NCBI GenBank assembly: GCA_039978075.1
Contig: JBDWCA010000004.1
Location: forward strand, 248,001 to 312,000
DNA from: Anderseniella sp039978075
Lineage (GTDB): Bacteria > Pseudomonadota > Alphaproteobacteria > Rhizobiales > Aestuariivirgaceae
Direction of reading: 5' to 3'
DNA length: 64,000 nucleotides
The translations under genes and the position numbers were made by a program. Shown one piece after another: positions 60,038 through 64,000 of this stretch (positions are counted from its first letter, which is position 1; each line of letters opens with the position of its first letter). The notes under the pieces are model-generated. The model was given only the letters and a program-made list of their open reading frames with translations. It had not been told where the DNA came from and did not search any database.

Positions 60038-61498
60038 ATGACGTCGGGAACTGTACTTGTAGCCGATGACGATGCCGCAATCCGAACCGTCGTTACACAG
60101 GCGCTGACACGGGCAGGATACGATGTGCGCGCGGCCAGCAATGCCGCATCGTTGTGGCGCTGGGTAAGTGAGGGCCAGGGCGACGTTGTTCTGACTGATG
60201 TGGTGCTTCCTGACGAGAGCGGATTCGACGTCCTGCCACGTATTACAGCCAAACGACCGCGTCTGCCGGTTATCGTGATGAGTGCGCGCAACACCATCAT
60301 GACCGCGATTACCGCAAGTGAACGCGGCGCCTACGATTATCTGCCGAAACCGTTTGACCTGAATGCACTGGTTGCAACTGTTGGCCAGGCACTGGAAGAT
60401 TCCCGCAAGGCTGATCAGCCGGTTGCCCAACGCCAGACGGCGGAAGACAGTGATGCGTTGCCAATAGTTGGCCGGTCAACAGCCATGCAGGACATCTACC
60501 GTGTAGTGGCCCGTATGACGCAGACCGACCTGACCGTGATGATCCAGGGTGAAAGCGGCACCGGCAAGGAACTGGTCGCACGTGCGCTGCATGACTTTTC
60601 ACGACGCAAGGCAGCGCCGTTCGTGGCAATGAACATGGCCGCAATTCCCCGGGAACTGATTGAATCTGAATTGTTCGGTCACGAGAAGGGTGCATTTACC
60701 GGTGCCGTTTCCAGATACCTTGGCCGGTTTGAGCAGGCCCATGGCGGCACATTGTTCCTTGATGAAATCGGTGACATGCCAATGGAGGCGCAGACACGAT
60801 TGTTGCGCGTCCTTCAGGAAGGCGAATACACGTCGGTTGGCGGCGTCAGACCGATCAAGACCGATGTCCGGATCGTTGCCGCAACCCATCGTGATCTGAA
60901 TCAACTGATCACCCAGGGCATGTTTCGTGAAGACCTGTTTTTCCGGCTCAACGTGGTGCCGTTGCGGTTGCCGCCATTGCGGGAACGGACAGATGACATA
61001 CCGGATCTGGTGAATCATTTTCTGCGCCGGAATGAAAAACAGGGATTGCCATTCAAGACCTTCTCAGCCGGGGCCATAGATGCATTGCGCCGTACCAGGT
61101 GGCCGGGAAACATTCGTGAACTGGAGAACTTTGTAAGCCGGCTGTGCGCAGTGCATGTCGGCGATGAAATTTCCGCTGCCGCAGTAGAACAGGAATTCGC
61201 AATTCAGAATTCTCCCGGTACGCAAAAGGATCCGGGTTCATACACCTCGCTGTCGGAGTTTGTGGAAAATCATCTGGTCCAGTATTTCGCGGGTTTCCAA
61301 CCCAATCTACCGCCGGATGGGCTGTATCATCGGGTGATCCAGCAGGTCGAGGTTCCGCTCATCAATGCAACGCTGGCGTCTACCGGTGGCAATCAGATAA
61401 AGGCAGCAAACCTGCTTGGCATCAACCGCAACACTCTGCGGACCAGGATAAAGGAACTTGGGCTCAGCGTGGTGAAGACACCTGGAGCGCGGCATTAG
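60038..61498 (+). CDS. ntrC: Nitrogen regulation response regulator NtrC
   Basis: 486 residues. The receiver domain has Asp54 in DVVLTDVVLPDESGFDV. The AAA+ domain has Walker A GESGTGKE (about residue 171), the sigma-54 contact loop GAFTGA (about 218) and GGTLFLDEIGDMP. The C-terminal helix-turn-helix is in GGNQIKAANLLGINRNTLRT. It activates sigma-54 promoters. It follows ntrB by 70 bp. Confidence 0.96.
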   Translation: MTSGTVLVADDDAAIRTVVTQALTRAGYDVRAASNAASLWRWVSEGQGDVVLTDVVLPDESGFDVLPRITAKRPRLPVIVMSARNTIMTAITASERGAYDYLPKPFDLNALVATVGQALEDSRKADQPVAQRQTAEDSDALPIVGRSTAMQDIYRVVARMTQTDLTVMIQGESGTGKELVARALHDFSRRKAAPFVAMNMAAIPRELIESELFGHEKGAFTGAVSRYLGRFEQAHGGTLFLDEIGDMPMEAQTRLLRVLQEGEYTSVGGVRPIKTDVRIVAATHRDLNQLITQGMFREDLFFRLNVVPLRLPPLRERTDDIPDLVNHFLRRNEKQGLPFKTFSAGAIDALRRTRWPGNIRELENFVSRLCAVHVGDEISAAAVEQEFAIQNSPGTQKDPGSYTSLSEFVENHLVQYFAGFQPNLPPDGLYHRVIQQVEVPLINATLASTGGNQIKAANLLGINRNTLRTRIKELGLSVVKTPGARH

Positions 61499-61675
61499 CT
61501 AGTCACGCCAGGGTCTGGTTAGAATCAGCTTCATGCCCTAAACTACTGTTTTCCCGACCTTTATTTGTGGAGTTCCACAATTGCCAGAGTGTTGTACGGC
61601 GGGTCGGGTCGAATTGTGTGGGTTTATCGGGAATTCAGCAGCACGTCCGTGATGTGTCACATATTTGCCACATTA

Positions 61676-61695
61676 GTGTTGCGTTTTTGCAACAC
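61676..61695. other. Small hairpin upstream of ntrY
   Basis: GTGTTGC (61676-61682) pairs with GCAACAC (61689-61695) around a 6-nt loop, about 45 bp before ntrY. A weak hairpin or operator; it is not followed by a T-run, so it is unlikely to be a terminator. Confidence 0.3.
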
Positions 61696-61740
61696 CGCAC
61701 GGGGGTGCAGTTTTTGCCTTGAAATCGGGTCCAGCGCTCC

Positions 61741-64000
61741 ATGACTGTGATGTCGGACATATCCAGCCCGCAAGCATCTGAACCTCTGCAGGGTCAGACA
61801 GCGGAGCCGTTTCTCAGCAACAAGTGGGTGAACTGGGCGGGCATGTGCCTTGCCAGCCTCACTGTCGTGTGTGGACTTGGGACTTATCTTTACCTTACTG
61901 GACTGACTCACCTGAAACCGCAGCCCGACAATGCGCTTCTGCTGCTGTTTGCCAATGGCATATTGTTGACACTGATGGCCAGCCTGATTGGCTGGCAGTT
62001 GACGAAACTGACACTGGCAAGAATGCGGCGGGTGCCGGGGTCCGGACTTCATATCCGTATTGTTGCTCTGCTGTCGCTGTTTGCGGTATTGCCGGCGATC
62101 ATTGTTGCAGCATTTGCCACCGTGACCTTGAACAGGGGGCTTGATATCTGGCTGTCGGGACAGACGCAGTCAATTGTTGATTCCGCTGAAGGTGTTGCTG
62201 AAGCCTACATCCGCGAAAACCTGGAGGTTGCCCGCAGCGATGCCGCGTTCATCGCGAACGATATCAATCAGAGGTCCGAAGAATTCACGCTCAATCGGGA
62301 CAAAATGATCCGCAGGGTAGCGACTTTCGGCCAGGTTCGCGGTCTGTCAGGTTTGTTTGTAATGAACCCGACCACCAAGGAAGTGGCAGTTTCTGCCACG
62401 GCCAACAAGCTGGTCAAATTCCGCCCGCCGCCGCCGGAGGATATTGCACAGGCAACGACCGGTGAGATGGTGGTGCGGGAACCGGAGGAGGGCAGCAATG
62501 TCATCCGAGCCCTCATCAAGCTGGAGAAAGTCGACGGATACTATCTGTATCTCTATCGCCTGGTGAATCCGGAGGTCATCAAGCAACTTGGAAAAGCCAG
62601 GTCCCAGCGGGCCGAGTTTGACAACCTGATCGCACAGCGCAGGTCATTGCAACTGAACTTTGCCGCATTGTATGCCGGTATCGCCTTCATCTTTCTGTTG
62701 TCTGCCATCTGGTTGGGGTTGTTGTTTTCAAACAGGCTGGTGCAGCCTATCGTGTCACTGGTATCGGCTGCCCGTCAGGTCAGTGCCGGTGAACTTGATA
62801 CCAAGGTTTCGATTGAAAACGCGACCGGCGACATGGCGACACTGGGTGCAACCTTCAATCAGATGACTGACCGGTTGCAGTCGCAGCGCCAGGAACTGAC
62901 CACCACGAATGCTGAATTAGACGAGCGGCGCCGGTTCACGGAGGCTGTTTTGGGTGGAGTAAGTGCCGGTGTGCTTGGCCTCAATAAAAACGGGACCATA
63001 ACACTGTGTAACAAGTCGGCCCTTGAACTGCTTGATCTGGAGCAAAGCGACGTCAACAACAAAGCGGTTCTCGATGTGCTTCCCGAGATCCGGTCGATCT
63101 ATTCCAAGGCGAAGGGTCGGTTTGACGGTTATGCTGACGGGACCATAACGCGCCGGGTAGGTGATCAGGAACGCACGTTCATGACAGGAGTAACCACCGA
63201 GCGCGGCGATGAGGGCACTGACGGGTACGTTGTCACCTTTGACGATACGACGGAACTGGTTTCAGCCCAGAGAAACTCCGCCTGGGCGGATATCGCACGG
63301 CGTATTGCCCATGAGATAAAAAATCCGCTTACCCCGATACAACTGTCAGCAGAGCGGCTGCGGCGAAAGTACGGTGACCAGATAACCGGCGACCGAAAGG
63401 TGTTTGACCAATGCACCGATACCATCGTTCGGCAAGTTGGTGACATCGGTCGCATGGTTGATGAATTCTCATCGTTTGCGCGAATGCCCAGTGCACAACT
63501 GGAGCCCAACAACCTGACTGCCCTGGTGCGCGAAGCGCTGGTTCTTCAGAAAGCCAGCGACGAGACGATCAGGTTCGAAACCAGTTTTCCCGAAGAGCCG
63601 GTTGTGCTGCCGCTGGACAGGCGTCTGGTCGATCAGGCGATGACGAACCTTGTCAAGAATGCCAGGGAATCCATTGAAAGCCGCCTGTCAACGGATGCTT
63701 CTGTTCCCGGCGAAATTCAGGTTTCCATAAAACAGACCAAGACTAGGGTTACTGTTTCTGTTGCTGACAACGGGATCGGGCTGCCGGACGAGAACCGGTC
63801 AAGGCTGACCGAGCCCTACATGACGACGCGGGAGAAGGGCACAGGCCTTGGTCTGGCGATCGTGACACGGATCATGGAGGAGCATTCCGGCCGGCTGACC
63901 TTGAGTGATGCCCCGGCGAATTTTTATGACGGACGTGGTGCGTGTGTGAGCCTGGAGTTCAAAAAGGCTCCGGAAGACGACACAGGCACAAGCGACCAGG
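61741..64000 (+). CDS. ntrY: Nitrogen regulation sensor histidine kinase NtrY (3' end cut by window)
   Basis: About 753 codons are visible from ATG 61741; the gene runs off the end. Three or four N-terminal helices (WAGMCLASLTVVCGLGTYLY, ALLLLFANGILLTLMASLIG, IVALLSLFAVLPAIIVAAF) and a further helix at about 305-328 enclose a periplasmic sensor. A HAMP domain follows (SNRLVQPIVSLVSAARQVSA), then PAS, the phosphoacceptor His524 in RRIAHEIKNPLTPIQLSAER, the N box RLVDQAMTNLVKNARES and the G box GTGLGLAIV. It pairs with NtrX, expected downstream outside the window. Confidence 0.95.
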   Translation, partial: MTVMSDISSPQASEPLQGQTAEPFLSNKWVNWAGMCLASLTVVCGLGTYLYLTGLTHLKPQPDNALLLLFANGILLTLMASLIGWQLTKLTLARMRRVPGSGLHIRIVALLSLFAVLPAIIVAAFATVTLNRGLDIWLSGQTQSIVDSAEGVAEAYIRENLEVARSDAAFIANDINQRSEEFTLNRDKMIRRVATFGQVRGLSGLFVMNPTTKEVAVSATANKLVKFRPPPPEDIAQATTGEMVVREPEEGSNVIRALIKLEKVDGYYLYLYRLVNPEVIKQLGKARSQRAEFDNLIAQRRSLQLNFAALYAGIAFIFLLSAIWLGLLFSNRLVQPIVSLVSAARQVSAGELDTKVSIENATGDMATLGATFNQMTDRLQSQRQELTTTNAELDERRRFTEAVLGGVSAGVLGLNKNGTITLCNKSALELLDLEQSDVNNKAVLDVLPEIRSIYSKAKGRFDGYADGTITRRVGDQERTFMTGVTTERGDEGTDGYVVTFDDTTELVSAQRNSAWADIARRIAHEIKNPLTPIQLSAERLRRKYGDQITGDRKVFDQCTDTIVRQVGDIGRMVDEFSSFARMPSAQLEPNNLTALVREALVLQKASDETIRFETSFPEEPVVLPLDRRLVDQAMTNLVKNARESIESRLSTDASVPGEIQVSIKQTKTRVTVSVADNGIGLPDENRSRLTEPYMTTREKGTGLGLAIVTRIMEEHSGRLTLSDAPANFYDGRGACVSLEFKKAPEDDTGTSDQ

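Noticed and set aside
61656..61675. Sigma-54 promoter (TGTCAC...TTGC) upstream of ntrY
   Set aside because: Spacing is one base short and the GG of the -24 element is not kept.

Overview
The window looks like chromosomal DNA of an alphaproteobacterium, most likely order Hyphomicrobiales (Rhizobiales). The basis is the gene order dusB-ntrB-ntrC-ntrY, a fused ispDF gene, a candidate Irr-type iron box, an L-malyl-CoA lyase, and generally high GC with dense operons. Genus cannot be assigned by eye. Nearly all of the window is ordinary core genome. The exceptions are an AT-richer accessory stretch behind a tRNA-Lys gene (about 5.4-8.7 kb) and an unusual cluster of secreted binding proteins (about 12.8-21.3 kb).

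Layout. 1-5.3 kb: the end of tgt, a CoxG-like protein with a histone-H1-like tail, and a type I secretion ABC/HlyD pair. 5.4-8.7 kb: tRNA-Lys(UUU) followed by three short sectors, each closed by a copy of the 3' part of the tRNA. They carry a SieB-like exclusion protein, an uncharacterised soluble protein and a possible small membrane protein, with no integrase. 8.7-12.7 kb: a sulfotransferase-like gene, an AmpG-like transporter and a two-gene membrane module. 12.8-21.3 kb: four substrate-binding proteins from four different transporter classes (PotD-like, amino-acid type 3, TctC, TAXI) without permeases, two small secreted paralogues and a bitopic membrane protein. Several share a C-terminal aromatic motif. 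21.5-29 kb: an isochorismatase-type hydrolase, a serine/aspartate-glyoxylate aminotransferase type enzyme, a GMC oxidoreductase and an iron(III) ABC transporter lacking its ATPase. 29-41 kb: glmU-glmS, a TPR-SPOR protein, DUF454 and DUF502 membrane proteins, recG, sdhE and mfd. 41-54.8 kb: an FrnE-like/acyl-CoA synthetase/oligopeptide-binding operon, hspQ, malyl-CoA lyase opposite a CoA transferase, a UbiH-type monooxygenase, an enoyl-CoA hydratase, a DUF2182-DUF1326 pair, GST, 1-Cys peroxiredoxin, a BON-LysM protein and YccF. 54.9-64 kb: a nitronate monooxygenase, ispDF-pncC and dusB-ntrBC-ntrY (cut by the window end).

The most notable signal is the tRNA-Lys array. Three 49-bp tRNA-derived direct repeats are identical and a fourth is decayed. 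The two better-preserved sectors end in a dyad with 9-bp arms, an 18-bp spacer and exactly 42 bp to the repeat. The arms differ between copies by a paired change (GTTCGGTTT/AAACCGAAC against GTTCGATTT/AAATCGAAC). The sector left ends carry 16-bp palindromes showing the same G/A covariation. I infer a family of tiny non-autonomous, tRNA-targeted single-cargo cassettes mobilised in trans. The second notable signal is the orphan binding-protein cluster with its shared C-terminal motif.
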